A DNA stretch of 64,000 nt from JBBDST01 sp040904765 (GCA_040904765.1 JBBDST010000057.1:1-64000); one strand, 5' to 3'. Numbered from the stretch's first letter, positions 36,325 to 45,096 are shown. Translations and numbers: made by a program. The notes: generated by a model from the sequence alone, not told the origin.

Positions 36325-37909
36325 ACCGCGACAGTAGCCGATTGACGCCAAAACAGCCAGTTGCGCTTGGGTGGCGGGGCACCATCAGATCGCTCAGGGC
36401 AAACCGTGCAGCACTTATGAGGCCACCAAACGTCGCGCCTACAGCACGGGCCAGATAGCCGTCTGACTCAACAATTTCTTCTCCTGCCAGAAAACGCCAC
36501 ATCGTCTCATTGGCTGCAGCAGTGTGTTTCATCGACCCGTGGCCGCCTGGTAACACCCGTTCGTGAAGGAACGCTTGGGCATCCTCTGGCATTTGCCCAG
36601 AGGTGATTCGGGTCCGGCCGGGGGCTACCACCAGATCGTGAGCTCCAGCGACACTCAACACGTTTGGTCGTAACACGAGTGGCCCGTGGGGTAACTCGTC
36701 AAAGGCACTGTTCCACGCCTCTTTCCAAGCATCTGATAGTGAACGGATCGCATCGGAACGCGGGTCAAGTTCGCGTATAGCTGGCGCGTCCAGTCGCAGC
36801 GTGTCCGTGCCAAGTCCGGTGAAACGCTGAAGCGCATCGATTGGCGTGCTTAAACCCATTTCGTCACGGATGAGCACGCCCAGCGCGGCAAGGTCAGAAC
36901 CGCTCATCGGCACGCCAAACATGACGACGTTGCCAATCGGTGGCAATGTGGGGTCGGTTAGCGCATTACGGCTCGCCAGATACGCCACGATAATAAGTCC
37001 CCCTTGCGAATGAACTACCAGATCAACGGCACGCCCAGGTTGACGAAGCGCGATATCTCGCAAGGTTTCTTCGAACAAGTCGACGTACGCCAGCGGCCCA
37101 TCCCAGGTGTGTTCCGGTTGGTAGGGCTGATCGAGTCCAGCATATGAAAACCGGGTCACACTGTCCGCGGCATACCCAAGTAACGCTGGATCTGGCAGGT
37201 CACTGTCACTGCTTGTCGCCAAACCGCCAACAAGCAGCAAGTGGTTCGCGTTTGGCGGATAGTAAGCGTATGGCAGGGTGGTTTTGCGGCTGCTTTGAAC
37301 GAGCAAACCACCCAAACGTCCACCTCCCCAGTTACTTTGAGCGCGTGGCGGGGCCCCACCAGCCATCCACATGCTCTCGCCTACCAGCGTGACCAACCCG
37401 CCGGCTGGCAAGACGGAGAACGGGTCGATGTAGTCCCCGTTGTGACGCAGTGAAAAATGCAGCCCGTGATCGGCGTTACCTGCCCCGTGGCCGCCAGCAG
37501 CCAACCGACCAATCACCGTGCCACGCGTAACCATGTCGCCAGGCTGTACACGCAGTGCGGTTAATGGCCCGTAGGTACTCAGATGGCCGTCGGCATGTGC
37601 GATCGACGCCCATACGTGCGTTACGACTGGCCCTGCAAACGTGACCATCCCGTCGGCTGCAGCGCGTATCACTGCGCTGTCGGGGGCAGCAAAGTCCACG
37701 CCACGATGCCCGCTGCCCCACGTAGCATCAGGCGGATCAAAGCCGCGTAGCACCACTGAATATTCGACCGGCGAGGTGTAAAGCAGCACCTGAGCCGCAG
37801 CGATTTGTGGCCACAACAAAACAACAACGGTGAGCGGCAGCACTGTTGCAAACCGCATCACCGGCCGTTGAAACCAACGGCGTCTCATCCCCGATCGTTT
37901 CTCGCCCAC
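36320..37909 (-). CDS. exported fusion of M23 (LytM-like) peptidase and alpha/beta hydrolase
   Basis: This 529-residue protein has a signal peptide (about 1-39, ending AAAQ), then an M23-type domain (about 45-170) with zinc ligands His68 and Asp72 in GHRGVDFA and His151 in GLHFSLR. The first His of the usual HxH is Gly149 here, with His148 next to it, so activity is uncertain. Residues about 220-500 look like an alpha/beta hydrolase: nucleophile Ser301 in VVHSQGG, a candidate Asp in VAGAHDLV and His in PGGHGSMKH. An M23 gene next to rpsB is known in mycobacteria (recalled), but the fused hydrolase is unusual. The GTG at 37909 or the ATG at 37888 may be the start. It would act in the envelope on peptidoglycan, lipid or ester substrates. 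Confidence 0.8.
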   Translation of the reverse strand: MGEKRSGMRRRWFQRPVMRFATVLPLTVVVLLWPQIAAAQVLLYTSPVEYSVVLRGFDPPDATWGSGHRGVDFAAPDSAVIRAAADGMVTFAGPVVTHVWASIAHADGHLSTYGPLTALRVQPGDMVTRGTVIGRLAAGGHGAGNADHGLHFSLRHNGDYIDPFSVLPAGGLVTLVGESMWMAGGAPPRAQSNWGGGRLGGLLVQSSRKTTLPYAYYPPNANHLLLVGGLATSSDSDLPDPALLGYAADSVTRFSYAGLDQPYQPEHTWDGPLAYVDLFEETLRDIALRQPGRAVDLVVHSQGGLIIVAYLASRNALTDPTLPPIGNVVMFGVPMSGSDLAALGVLIRDEMGLSTPIDALQRFTGLGTDTLRLDAPAIRELDPRSDAIRSLSDAWKEAWNSAFDELPHGPLVLRPNVLSVAGAHDLVVAPGRTRITSGQMPEDAQAFLHERVLPGGHGSMKHTAAANETMWRFLAGEEIVESDGYLARAVGATFGGLISAARFALSDLMVPRHPSATGCFGVNRLLSRC

Positions 37910-37984
37910 CCATCACAAAAACGTTAACGGTTGCCGGTAGTTGTGAGTGGATGAGCAAGCGAGGGGTTGTGGATGAGTTGCGGT

Positions 37985-38782
37985 TTATGCGTCTTTTGGA
38001 AACCAGGCAGCGCGGCGCTTTTCACGAAAACTCGCGAAACCTTCGGCGGCTTCGGAACTTTGACGCCGCAGCGAGTGTTCGTTTGCCAACACGGCAAACG
38101 TGCCATCATCCATGTAGGAACCGGCAGCACGCAACAAGCCTTGTTTGGTGATCCGTACCGCTTCTGGTCCGGCTTCAAGCAGCCCGTCGATCACCGGTTT
38201 AACGGCCGTATCAAGTTCACCTTCAGCGCATACTTCATGCACCAGACCGATCTGTTGTGCACGGGCGGCGTCGAAACGTTCGCAGGTTGTTGCATACCGG
38301 CGGCATTGCCGTTCACCGATGGCGCTGATCAACTGCGGAAAAATGATGGTTGCCGCCATACCCCAGCGGGCTTCACTGATAGCAAAGATGGCTGATGATT
38401 CGGCGATTACCACGTCACATGAGGCAATGATTCCAGTGCCGCCACCAATACAAGCGCCGTGCACGAGTGCGATGGTGGGTTTGTCGAGTTGGTTCAACGC
38501 ACGCATCGCTTCGCCGGTAAGGCGCGAAACAGCCAGATTGGCTTGTGGGTCTTGGGCCGCAACCCCGGTGAGCCAAGACAAATCTGCGCCGGCTTGGAAG
38601 TGCCGTCCGTTACCGCGGATGACCACGATCCGCACGGCCGGGTCGTTGGCTACTTGGGTGACCGCATCAACCATCCCGTTGACAACTGATGCGTCGTATG
38701 CATTGTTTACGTCCGGACGGTTCAGTGTGATCGTGCCCACACCACGGGCATCTACTGCTGTTAGCACTGGCGCTTCGCTCAT
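37985..38782 (-). CDS. enoyl-CoA hydratase/isomerase family protein
   Basis: The 265-residue crotonase-fold protein has the oxyanion-hole segments GRHFQAGADLSWL and HGACIGGGTGIIASCDVVI and a Glu in the ISEARWGM loop. The Ala-Gly-Ala-Asp-Leu-x-Trp pattern resembles methylglutaconyl-CoA or gamma-carboxygeranyl-CoA hydratases of leucine/terpenoid breakdown more than fatty-acid enzymes, but substrate is not certain. It ends in a RRAAWFPKDA tail. It stands 76 nt before the M23/hydrolase gene; no pathway partner is adjacent. Confidence 0.88.
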   Translation of the reverse strand: MSEAPVLTAVDARGVGTITLNRPDVNNAYDASVVNGMVDAVTQVANDPAVRIVVIRGNGRHFQAGADLSWLTGVAAQDPQANLAVSRLTGEAMRALNQLDKPTIALVHGACIGGGTGIIASCDVVIAESSAIFAISEARWGMAATIIFPQLISAIGERQCRRYATTCERFDAARAQQIGLVHEVCAEGELDTAVKPVIDGLLEAGPEAVRITKQGLLRAAGSYMDDGTFAVLANEHSLRRQSSEAAEGFASFREKRRAAWFPKDA

Positions 38783-38882
38783 TAATTTCCCATTCGTCAG
38801 TGATGCGACCTGGCCGCACCGGTTGCTTTGCAGATCAGACTAACCGGCATCGAGCGTGACAGTTAGGGCCTTTACGCCCCGG

Positions 38883-39809
38883 TTATGGCATGCGCCGGTT
38901 GTTGCGTGCCCGTGGATGCGCCTCCATATGGGCCTCCCGCAGTCGGCCACGTGACAGGTGGGTATACCGTTGGGTTGTGACGAGCGACTGGTGCCCCAGC
39001 AGTTCCTGAACGTGGCGAATATCAGCGCCACCTTCAAGCACGTGGGTGGCATAAGCATGCCGCAGCGAATGTGGTGTGACATGCCCAAGGTTGGCAGCGG
39101 CGGCAGCATTTGTGACAATACTGCGCATATCGCGCACCCCTAATGGCGCACCTTTCGTGTTGACAAACAGCGCCGGGGATCCTGCTTGTTGGCACAGTTC
39201 ATTACGGGCTGAGGCGATGTAGTTCTTCAGGGCGATCGCGGCTGGGGTGCCAAACGGCACGCGGCGCTGTTTGCCGCCCTTGCCATCTAAAGTGAGCAGT
39301 TGTTCGGTGAAGTCGATTGCCGACAGCCGTAACGTCGCCACCTCGCCAATACGTGCTCCAGATGAGTACAACAGTTCAATCAGCGCCCGGTCGCGGCATC
39401 CACGGGGCGTGTCGTTTGGACAGGCGTCGATGAGTCGCGCGACCTGTTCGGGGCGTAACACCCGCGGAAGGTGCCGGTTGGGGCGTGGCGACATCAGCCG
39501 TTTCGTAGGGTCTTGAGCTATGAGCCCGTCACGGCAGAGCAGCGCAAACCACAGCCGCAGCGTCGTTGTTTTGCGTGCGATAGTGCTGCGGGCATAACCC
39601 TGTTCTGATAAGGATGCGAGATAGTGACGCAACAGTGGCAAGGTGACCGTCTGTGGGGTTGCTTTGACAGTGTCGTCACACCAGACAGCAAACGCGGTCG
39701 CGTCACGCCGATAGGCAGCCACAGTGTTGTCGCGCCGGGAGCGTTCGTGGGCAATGTGACGAACGAGACGTTCGAGGGCATCCTGCCATGCATCACACTC
39801 GTGAACCAT
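38883..39809 (-). CDS. xerC: tyrosine recombinase XerC/XerD type
   Basis: The 308-residue protein has an N-terminal SAM-like core-binding domain and a catalytic domain with Arg in SSGARIGE (about 152), His-x-x-Arg in HSLRHAYATH (about 244), the His of GHQSLVTTQRYTH and the nucleophile Tyr near 281. It resolves chromosome dimers at dif together with FtsK. The ATG at 39809 is chosen over the GTG at 39812 because GGAG lies 7 nt upstream. Position near rpsB and DUF2469 agrees with the actinobacterial xerC locus; telling XerC from XerD would need a tree. Confidence 0.93.
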   Translation of the reverse strand: MVHECDAWQDALERLVRHIAHERSRRDNTVAAYRRDATAFAVWCDDTVKATPQTVTLPLLRHYLASLSEQGYARSTIARKTTTLRLWFALLCRDGLIAQDPTKRLMSPRPNRHLPRVLRPEQVARLIDACPNDTPRGCRDRALIELLYSSGARIGEVATLRLSAIDFTEQLLTLDGKGGKQRRVPFGTPAAIALKNYIASARNELCQQAGSPALFVNTKGAPLGVRDMRSIVTNAAAAANLGHVTPHSLRHAYATHVLEGGADIRHVQELLGHQSLVTTQRYTHLSRGRLREAHMEAHPRARNNRRMP

Positions 39810-39857
39810 CACACTGCTCCGGTGGTTGCATTACACGAAGGCGTCAAACGGTTGCAG

Positions 39858-39974
39858 TTAGAGAATGCCAAACCCCCACAGCAGCAACCCGCCCATTACG
39901 ACGAGCGCCACGATGAGCAGCGTAATGTCGTTGCGCTTATCGTCACGGTAGCGCCGGGTCGCATTGAAACCCAT
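39858..39974 (-). CDS. 38-residue single-pass membrane protein coupled to DUF2469
   Basis: The ATG (39974) directly follows the TAA of the DUF2469 gene (39975-39977), with GGAGG inside the last codons of DUF2469 giving 5-nt spacing. The product begins with a basic/acidic head (MGFNATRRYRDDKRND) and then a continuous hydrophobic segment from about residue 17 to 38, ending at TAA. This is a classic small bitopic membrane protein with a cytoplasmic charged N-terminus. No family is recognised. The perfect ribosome binding site and coupling make it convincing despite its size. Confidence 0.75.
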   Translation of the reverse strand: MGFNATRRYRDDKRNDITLLIVALVVMGGLLLWGFGIL

Positions 39975-40289
39975 TTACTCCTCCAGAAACTTGTCAAGGT
40001 TGTCGTCGTGCACAAGCTCTTCGATGTTGACGTCCCGGTAGGTGAGCACCCGAACATGTTTTAAGAACCGGGCAGGGCGAAACATGTCCCACACCCAAGC
40101 GTCGTTCAACACCAATTCGAAGTACAGATCACCGGCGTCGTGTGGTGTTATCGACACGTCGTTACACAGGTAAAACCGGCGTTCGGTTTCAACGACATAC
40201 TTGTAGAGCCGGACAACATCGCGGTATTCGCGATACAGCCGCAGTTCAAGATCGGTTTCGTATGCGTCAAGTTCTTCAGGGTTATTCAC
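39975..40289 (-). CDS. DUF2469 domain protein
   Basis: The 104-residue acidic protein matches DUF2469: a YETDLELRLYREYRDVV helix, YVVETERRFYLCN and the FRPARFLKHVRVLTYRDVN block. The family is largely restricted to Actinobacteria and lies near rnhB and lepB. Its function is unknown. It diverges from rnhB, while in mycobacteria (recalled) the two are in the same direction. The gene is followed immediately by the 38-residue membrane protein. Confidence 0.92.
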   Translation of the reverse strand: MNNPEELDAYETDLELRLYREYRDVVRLYKYVVETERRFYLCNDVSITPHDAGDLYFELVLNDAWVWDMFRPARFLKHVRVLTYRDVNIEELVHDDNLDKFLEE

Positions 40290-40356
40290 GACGGTCCTCG
40301 CCTAAACAGTTACACGCCAAAGCGTAGCGAGCAGTGTGTCTGCCAACCGGTACGAC

Positions 40357-40362
40357 TACAGT
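40357..40362 (+). promoter_or_regulatory. possible -10 element of a leaderless rnhB transcript
   Basis: TACAGT matches the TAnnnT -10 pattern and ends 7 nt before the rnhB ATG, while no ribosome binding site is seen there. This spacing suggests transcription starts at or near the ATG, a leaderless mRNA, which is common in Actinobacteria. No good -35 is visible. Confidence 0.35.
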
Positions 40363-40369
40363 CCTGTGT

Positions 40370-41014
40370 ATGACCGTATCTGCCCCAACCACATACGAAC
40401 AGCCCTACTGGGCGAATGGGTTAGCTGTCGTTGGTGTAGATGAGGTCGGTCGTGGTGCGCTTGCAGGGCCGGTAACGGTCGGTGCGGTGGTATTGGCGCC
40501 AGGTGTGTCGATCACAGGTGCGCGTGATTCAAAAACACTCAGCCATAAGCAGCGAGTTGCGCTTGATGTGACCATTCGCAGTCACGCTCAGGCGGTTGCC
40601 ACCGGGGATGCCTCTGCCAACGAAATTGACATGCTCGGTTTGACGCGCGCATTACGGCTGGCAGCGCAACGTGCCCTTGAGGAGCTTGCGGGGGCCTTTG
40701 ATGCGATTTTACTGGATGGTCGTCACGATTTTTTAGAGGCTGATCAGCCGACCCAGCTGGTGGTGAAAGGTGACGCATCGTCTCAGTCGATTGCGGCCGC
40801 ATCAATTGTCGCCAAAGTGCATCGCGATCAGTTGATGACTGCACATGATGCGGCCTTTCCCCTTTACGGCTTTGCAAGCCATAAAGGGTATGGCTCACAG
40901 GCGCACCGTGAGGCCTTGGGCCTCTACGGTGTGTGTCCGCTTCACCGACTGTCGTTCGCGCCCTGTTGCCGTCAGGAACAGTTGTCGCTGCTGCCTACTG
41001 ACTTGCCGCGTTAA
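40370..41014 (+). CDS. rnhB: ribonuclease HII
   Basis: RNase HII removes ribonucleotides from DNA. The 214-residue protein starts its core with GVDEVGRGALAGP (Asp24, Glu25) and has the DSKTLS block, LLDGRHD and VAKVHRD segments holding the other acidic residues. The ATG at 40370 is used; the open frame extends 36 nt further back without a binding site. It is on the plus strand, inverted relative to its usual neighbours lepB and DUF2469, and its last 20 nt overlap the 3' end of the metY-like gene on the other strand. Confidence 0.95.
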   Translation: MTVSAPTTYEQPYWANGLAVVGVDEVGRGALAGPVTVGAVVLAPGVSITGARDSKTLSHKQRVALDVTIRSHAQAVATGDASANEIDMLGLTRALRLAAQRALEELAGAFDAILLDGRHDFLEADQPTQLVVKGDASSQSIAAASIVAKVHRDQLMTAHDAAFPLYGFASHKGYGSQAHREALGLYGVCPLHRLSFAPCCRQEQLSLLPTDLPR

Positions 41015-42272
41015 GTGCCTGATCTAGGTCGGCAATGATGTCATCGATGTGTTCAATACCGACGCACAGCCGGACAGTTTCTGGACCAACACCTGCTGTG
41101 GTCTGTTCAGCTTCGGTGAGCTGCCGGTGGGTAGTTGAGGCCGGATGCGCCGCCAACGACTTGGTGTCACCGATGTTCACCAGCCGGGTGAACAGATCCA
41201 AAGCGTTGTAAAACTTTTCGGCCGCGGCAAAGCCGCCGGCGACCCCAAACGTCAGCAGACCGGATGGTTTGCCGTTGGTGTATTTCTGGGCGCGAGCAAA
41301 CTGTGGCGACGATGACAGTCCGGCATATTCGACCCATGACACGCGCGGGTCGTTTTGCAGATAGTTGGCGACGGCCAAAGCATTTTCGACGTGGCGTTCC
41401 ATACGAAGGTGGAGGGTCTCAAGCCCTTGCAACAGTTGCCATGCGGACAGTGGGCTGATAGCTGCGCCCATGTTGCGCAGCGGGATGGTACGAGCGCGTC
41501 CGATAAACGCAGCTGGGCCTAGCGCATCAGTGAAAACGACGCCATGGTAAGACGGTTCGGGTGAGGTGAGGCCAGGAAAACGTGCCGCATGCTCAGCCCA
41601 CGGAAAGGTACCGGCGTCAATGATGATGCCACCGAGGGTGGTGCCGTGACCGCCGATGTATTTGGTGAGCGAGTGCACCACAATGTCGGCACCGAATGCG
41701 ATCGGTTTCATCAGCGCCGGTGTTGGCACGGTGGAGTCGACGATGACAGGCACGCCGTGGGCGTGTGCCATGGTTGCGATCGCTTCGAGGTCTGGGATGT
41801 TGCCGGCCGGGTTACCAATGGTTTCAAGGAAGACAGCAACCGTTTTGTCGTCGATGAGTTGCGCCAAGGCGTCTGGTTGGTCCGAGTCGGCGAACCGAAC
41901 ATCGATGCCCATGGAGGGCAACTGGTGGGCGAACAGCGTGTAGGTGCCGCCATAGAGTTGGGGCACAGTGACAATGTTGTTGCCTGCCTGTGCGATGGTC
42001 AGGATCGCATAGGTGATTGCTGCTGCGCCTGAGGCGGTTGCAAGGCCTGCGATGCCACCTTCGAGTGCTGCCAGTCGCTGCTCGAGAACGTCTTGGGTCG
42101 GATTCATGATGCGCGTGTAAATGTTTCCCGGCACTTTCAAGTCGAACAGATCGGCACCGTGCTGTGCGTCATCAAAGGCGTACGCGACCGTCTGATAGAT
42201 CGGTACCGCGACCGCTTTGGTGGTCGGGTCGGGCGAGTAGCCGTGGTGGATTGCCAGAGTTTCATCGCGCAT
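40995..42272 (-). CDS. metY: O-acetylhomoserine/O-acetylserine sulfhydrylase (MetY-like)
   Basis: This Cys/Met-metabolism PLP enzyme makes homocysteine from O-acetylhomoserine and sulfide. The PLP lysine is in HSLTKYIGGHG near residue 204; other landmarks are YTRIMNPT, ASGAAAITYA and the C-terminal GIEHIDDIIADL. The ATG at 42272 (425 residues) is preferred because GAAAGGTG is upstream; an upstream ATG at 42344 has no such site. It interrupts the usual lepB-rnhB order, so it was probably inserted here. Its 3' end overlaps rnhB tail to tail. Confidence 0.93.
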   Translation of the reverse strand: MRDETLAIHHGYSPDPTTKAVAVPIYQTVAYAFDDAQHGADLFDLKVPGNIYTRIMNPTQDVLEQRLAALEGGIAGLATASGAAAITYAILTIAQAGNNIVTVPQLYGGTYTLFAHQLPSMGIDVRFADSDQPDALAQLIDDKTVAVFLETIGNPAGNIPDLEAIATMAHAHGVPVIVDSTVPTPALMKPIAFGADIVVHSLTKYIGGHGTTLGGIIIDAGTFPWAEHAARFPGLTSPEPSYHGVVFTDALGPAAFIGRARTIPLRNMGAAISPLSAWQLLQGLETLHLRMERHVENALAVANYLQNDPRVSWVEYAGLSSSPQFARAQKYTNGKPSGLLTFGVAGGFAAAEKFYNALDLFTRLVNIGDTKSLAAHPASTTHRQLTEAEQTTAGVGPETVRLCVGIEHIDDIIADLDQALNAASQ

Positions 42273-42385
42273 GCTGAACGCACCTTTCACAAGTGACGTT
42301 GTCGAGTGAGCTTCAAGTAGAGCGGGAGTGATGCTGCTGTTCATAGCGAAACAGGAGAAACCGTTTAAAACGGTTCGTGCGGGGG

Positions 42386-43018
42386 CTATTTGTTCGTGAC
42401 CGTATGGATGCGTCCTGGCGGCCAGATCACGGCTGCTGCGCGTCCAACGACGCGGTCTTCACTCACCGATCCAAGTGAACGGCGCGAGTCGGCCGAGTTA
42501 GGGCGGTTGTCACCCATAAAAAAGAGGGCACCGTCTGGCACGGTGATGGGACCAAACGCGTCGCCATCACGGTAGACAACGTACGGTTCATCAACGGCAG
42601 TGCCGTTTAGAAAGACGGTGCCATCGACGATCAGGAGTTCATCACCGCCGATAGCAATGACCCGTTTCACGTAGTCGCGAGCACTGGTTGGTACGACGCC
42701 AAGAACTTGACCGAATCCGCGTACTGCCCGAACGAGTAACGGTGCCGGATCGTCCACGGCCACTTCTTCACTTTCGAACACAACAATGTCGCCGCGTTGT
42801 ACTGGTCGAAAGCGGTACGTCACTTTTTCGACCACGATACGGTCGTTCACCATCAGGGTGGGTTCCATCGACGATGAGGGGATGAAGAACACTTGTACGA
42901 CGAAGCTGCGCAGCAAGAAGGCGATAACAATCGCAATCAGAATCAAGACCGGCAGTTCGCGTGACGGCTTTGCTCGCGGTGGAGTGTCGCCGTTTGGAGT
43001 TGCAGGGGTGTCGCTCAC
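42386..43018 (-). CDS. lepB: signal peptidase I
   Basis: LepB removes signal peptides of exported proteins. The 210-residue protein has a Pro-rich cytoplasmic head, one membrane helix (about 22-44), catalytic Ser50 in PSSSMEPTL and Lys118 in KRVIAIGGDE, and the MGDNRPNSADSR box. The GTG start is 15 nt downstream of the rplS stop, so the two are co-transcribed. Confidence 0.97.
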   Translation of the reverse strand: MSDTPATPNGDTPPRAKPSRELPVLILIAIVIAFLLRSFVVQVFFIPSSSMEPTLMVNDRIVVEKVTYRFRPVQRGDIVVFESEEVAVDDPAPLLVRAVRGFGQVLGVVPTSARDYVKRVIAIGGDELLIVDGTVFLNGTAVDEPYVVYRDGDAFGPITVPDGALFFMGDNRPNSADSRRSLGSVSEDRVVGRAAAVIWPPGRIHTVTNK

Positions 43019-43033
43019 TCGGGTTGAGCTCCC

Positions 43034-43384
43034 TTAGCGCACGTCACGCTTCTCCTTGATACGGGCTTTCTTGCCTACCCGGTCGCGCAGGTAGTAGAGC
43101 TTAGCGCGACGGACTTTACCGCGACGGGTTACTTCGATGCCCTCGATGACTGGCGAGTGCAGCGGGAAGGTCCGCTCTACCCCGACACCGAAGCTAATTT
43201 TGCGTACGGTGAAGGTTTCACGCAACCCGCCACCACGACGGCCAATGACCACACCTTCGTAGGCCTGAACACGTGAACGGGTGCCTTCGATAACACGCAC
43301 GTTTACTTTAACGTTGTCCCCAGGCCAAAAATCGGGAAGATCGTCGCGTAGGCGTGACTTCTCGACGACATCGACATTGTTCAT
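43034..43384 (-). CDS. rplS: 50S ribosomal protein L19
   Basis: The 116-residue product matches L19: [30 protein letters not shown], and the basic [18 protein letters not shown] tail. It sits at the subunit interface. The ATG at 43384 lies 6 nt after GAGAGGT; the longer frame back to 43501 is not supported. The 192-nt gap to trmD holds a strong hairpin. Confidence 0.96.
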   Translation of the reverse strand: MNNVDVVEKSRLRDDLPDFWPGDNVKVNVRVIEGTRSRVQAYEGVVIGRRGGGLRETFTVRKISFGVGVERTFPLHSPVIEGIEVTRRGKVRRAKLYYLRDRVGKKARIKEKRDVR

Positions 43385-43488
43385 CGGGGGACCTCTCAGT
43401 AACAGGCAGTACAGGGCGAAGTGGTTAGGGGTCGTGCACGTCGGCGGTGTGTTCGATTCGCGCGGAAAGAACCGCAGACCAGTGACAC

Positions 43489-43525
43489 CATTGCAACTCA
43501 CGTACTACGTGCATGAGTTGCAATG
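43489..43525 (-). other. 12-bp perfect hairpin in the rplS leader
   Basis: CATTGCAACTCA/TGAGTTGCAATG encloses a 13-nt loop, 52 nt after the trmD stop and about 105 nt before rplS. No T-tract follows. It may be a terminator-like end of trmD or part of an L19-responsive leader; ribosomal-protein leaders ahead of rplS are known in other phyla. Confidence 0.55.
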
Positions 43526-43576
43526 ATACGACGTCGTAAGTCTAGCGGTCAACCGGCGACTGTGTACACCGGACGT

Positions 43577-44272
43577 TTACAGGTCGGGTCGACGCTGTTT
43601 GGTCAACGCTGCTTGCTGCTCTTTACGCCAGCGGTCAACTGCACCGTGGTCACCTGAGCGCAACACGTCAGGAACCGCCATGCCACGAACGGTCTCTGGG
43701 CGGGTGTATTGCGGATATTCCAGCAAGCCGTCACTAAACGACTCGTCGTTGGGTGATTCGGCGTTACCCACGACACCTGGCAACAGACGTACGACTGCCT
43801 CGATGACGACTGCGGCAGCAACTTCGCCCCCAAATACGACATAGTCGCCGATCGAAATTTCGTCGGTTGCAGCCAGGTCATGCACCCGTTCGTCAATTCC
43901 CTCATAACGGCCACAGATCAACGTCAGGCGTGGTTCGGCAGCGAACGCACGGGCATCGGCTTGGGTGAATGGCCGCCCCCGGGGGGTCAACACCACGGTA
44001 CGTGGACGTTGCCCACCGGCGGTGTAGGGGCCGTCTGCGCCGTCATTCCACACGTGTTCGCATGCGTCTAAAAGTACGTCTGCGCGCATCACCATGCCAG
44101 CCCCACCGCCATAGGGTGAATCATCGACGCTGCGATGCTTGTCCAGAGCGAACTGGCGCAAGTCATGCAGATTCATCGTGACTGTGCCATCGGCAATAGC
44201 CCGGCCAAGCAGTGATGTACCTAGTGGCCCGTCAAACCAGTCAGGAAAGATGGTGAGGACGTCGAATCTCAT
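43577..44272 (-). CDS. trmD: tRNA (guanine-N1-)-methyltransferase
   Basis: TrmD makes m1G37, which prevents frameshifting. The 231-residue SPOUT protein has DDSPYGGGAGMVMRAD and the knot region LICGRYEGIDERVHD, GDYVVFGGE. Its ATG overlaps the rimM stop as ATGA. The order rpsP-khpA-rimM-trmD-rplS is the standard one. Confidence 0.97.
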   Translation of the reverse strand: MRFDVLTIFPDWFDGPLGTSLLGRAIADGTVTMNLHDLRQFALDKHRSVDDSPYGGGAGMVMRADVLLDACEHVWNDGADGPYTAGGQRPRTVVLTPRGRPFTQADARAFAAEPRLTLICGRYEGIDERVHDLAATDEISIGDYVVFGGEVAAAVVIEAVVRLLPGVVGNAESPNDESFSDGLLEYPQYTRPETVRGMAVPDVLRSGDHGAVDRWRKEQQAALTKQRRPDL

Positions 44273-44808
44273 GACCCACCGTCCGCATCCAACAAGCCTT
44301 CAGGAGGGTTAACGAGACGCAGCACGCGCTCGTTCGCCTCGTCGTCAACCACGACATAGTCGTCAACAGCAGGAAGAAGCCACACGCTGCCGTCAGCTCG
44401 CGCCACTTCCAGCAGGTCATAAGGTGCAGCTGCTGGAAGGCCGACAATGTCAACGACTGTGCCAAGGTTCGTGCCGTCTTCGTCATACACCTTGCAGTCT
44501 AGGAGTTCCTGCACGAGGTAGTACTCCCCTGCTTCAGCTTCAATCACGTCACCAAACACTGATTGGCCGCGTAGCATCTCTGCGGCACTACGGTCGGTGA
44601 GTTCAGCGAACGTGACAAGCATCCGGCCTTGGTGAGGCCGTGCGGTCACGATCGTCCGCCACACACCCCCAACATGGACTCGTGCTTGAGGCACGAACCG
44701 ATCAGGCAGATCGCTCATCATGTCAATCGCGATTTCGCCACGAATACCGTGAGCTTTCGCAACCCGACCAATCAGCACCAGTTCGCGACCGTCAAAGGGC
44801 GCAGTCAT
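44269..44808 (-). CDS. rimM: ribosome maturation factor RimM
   Basis: RimM binds S19 and helps shape the 30S head. The 179-residue protein has the GRVAKAHGIRGEI N-terminal barrel and a PRC-type barrel with YYLVQELLDCKVYDEDG and LLPAVDDYVV. It is coupled to trmD by a 4-nt overlap and lies 51 nt after khpA. Confidence 0.95.
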   Translation of the reverse strand: MTAPFDGRELVLIGRVAKAHGIRGEIAIDMMSDLPDRFVPQARVHVGGVWRTIVTARPHQGRMLVTFAELTDRSAAEMLRGQSVFGDVIEAEAGEYYLVQELLDCKVYDEDGTNLGTVVDIVGLPAAAPYDLLEVARADGSVWLLPAVDDYVVVDDEANERVLRLVNPPEGLLDADGGS

Positions 44809-44859
44809 AGAGTCACCACAGTGTTGCTCTCGGCGACTCGCTTATTCACAACGCACCGT

Positions 44860-45096
44860 CTAGTCGAGGATTTCGACAGTTACGTTATCCCCATCAAGCG
44901 CGCCGGCTGATTTCACGAGGGTGCGTAGTGCTTTGGCTGTACGGCCACGTTTCCCGATGACCTTGCCTAAATCGTCAGCATTCACTGCCAACTCCAGCAC
45001 TACCTCGCGCTCACCGTTGACTACCGAGACAGCAACGTCGTCTGGGTTATCGACCAGTTGACGTACCACAAATGTCAAGACTTCTGCCGCTCTCAT
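44860..45096 (-). CDS. khpA: KH-domain RNA-binding protein KhpA (YlqC)
   Basis: The 78-residue protein is a single KH domain with the GxxG loop VIGKRGRTAKALRTLV. KhpA proteins bind RNA, often with KhpB, and influence cell division and elongation in Gram-positives. Its ATG overlaps the rpsP stop (ATGA). Confidence 0.94.
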   Translation of the reverse strand: MRAAEVLTFVVRQLVDNPDDVAVSVVNGEREVVLELAVNADDLGKVIGKRGRTAKALRTLVKSAGALDGDNVTVEILD

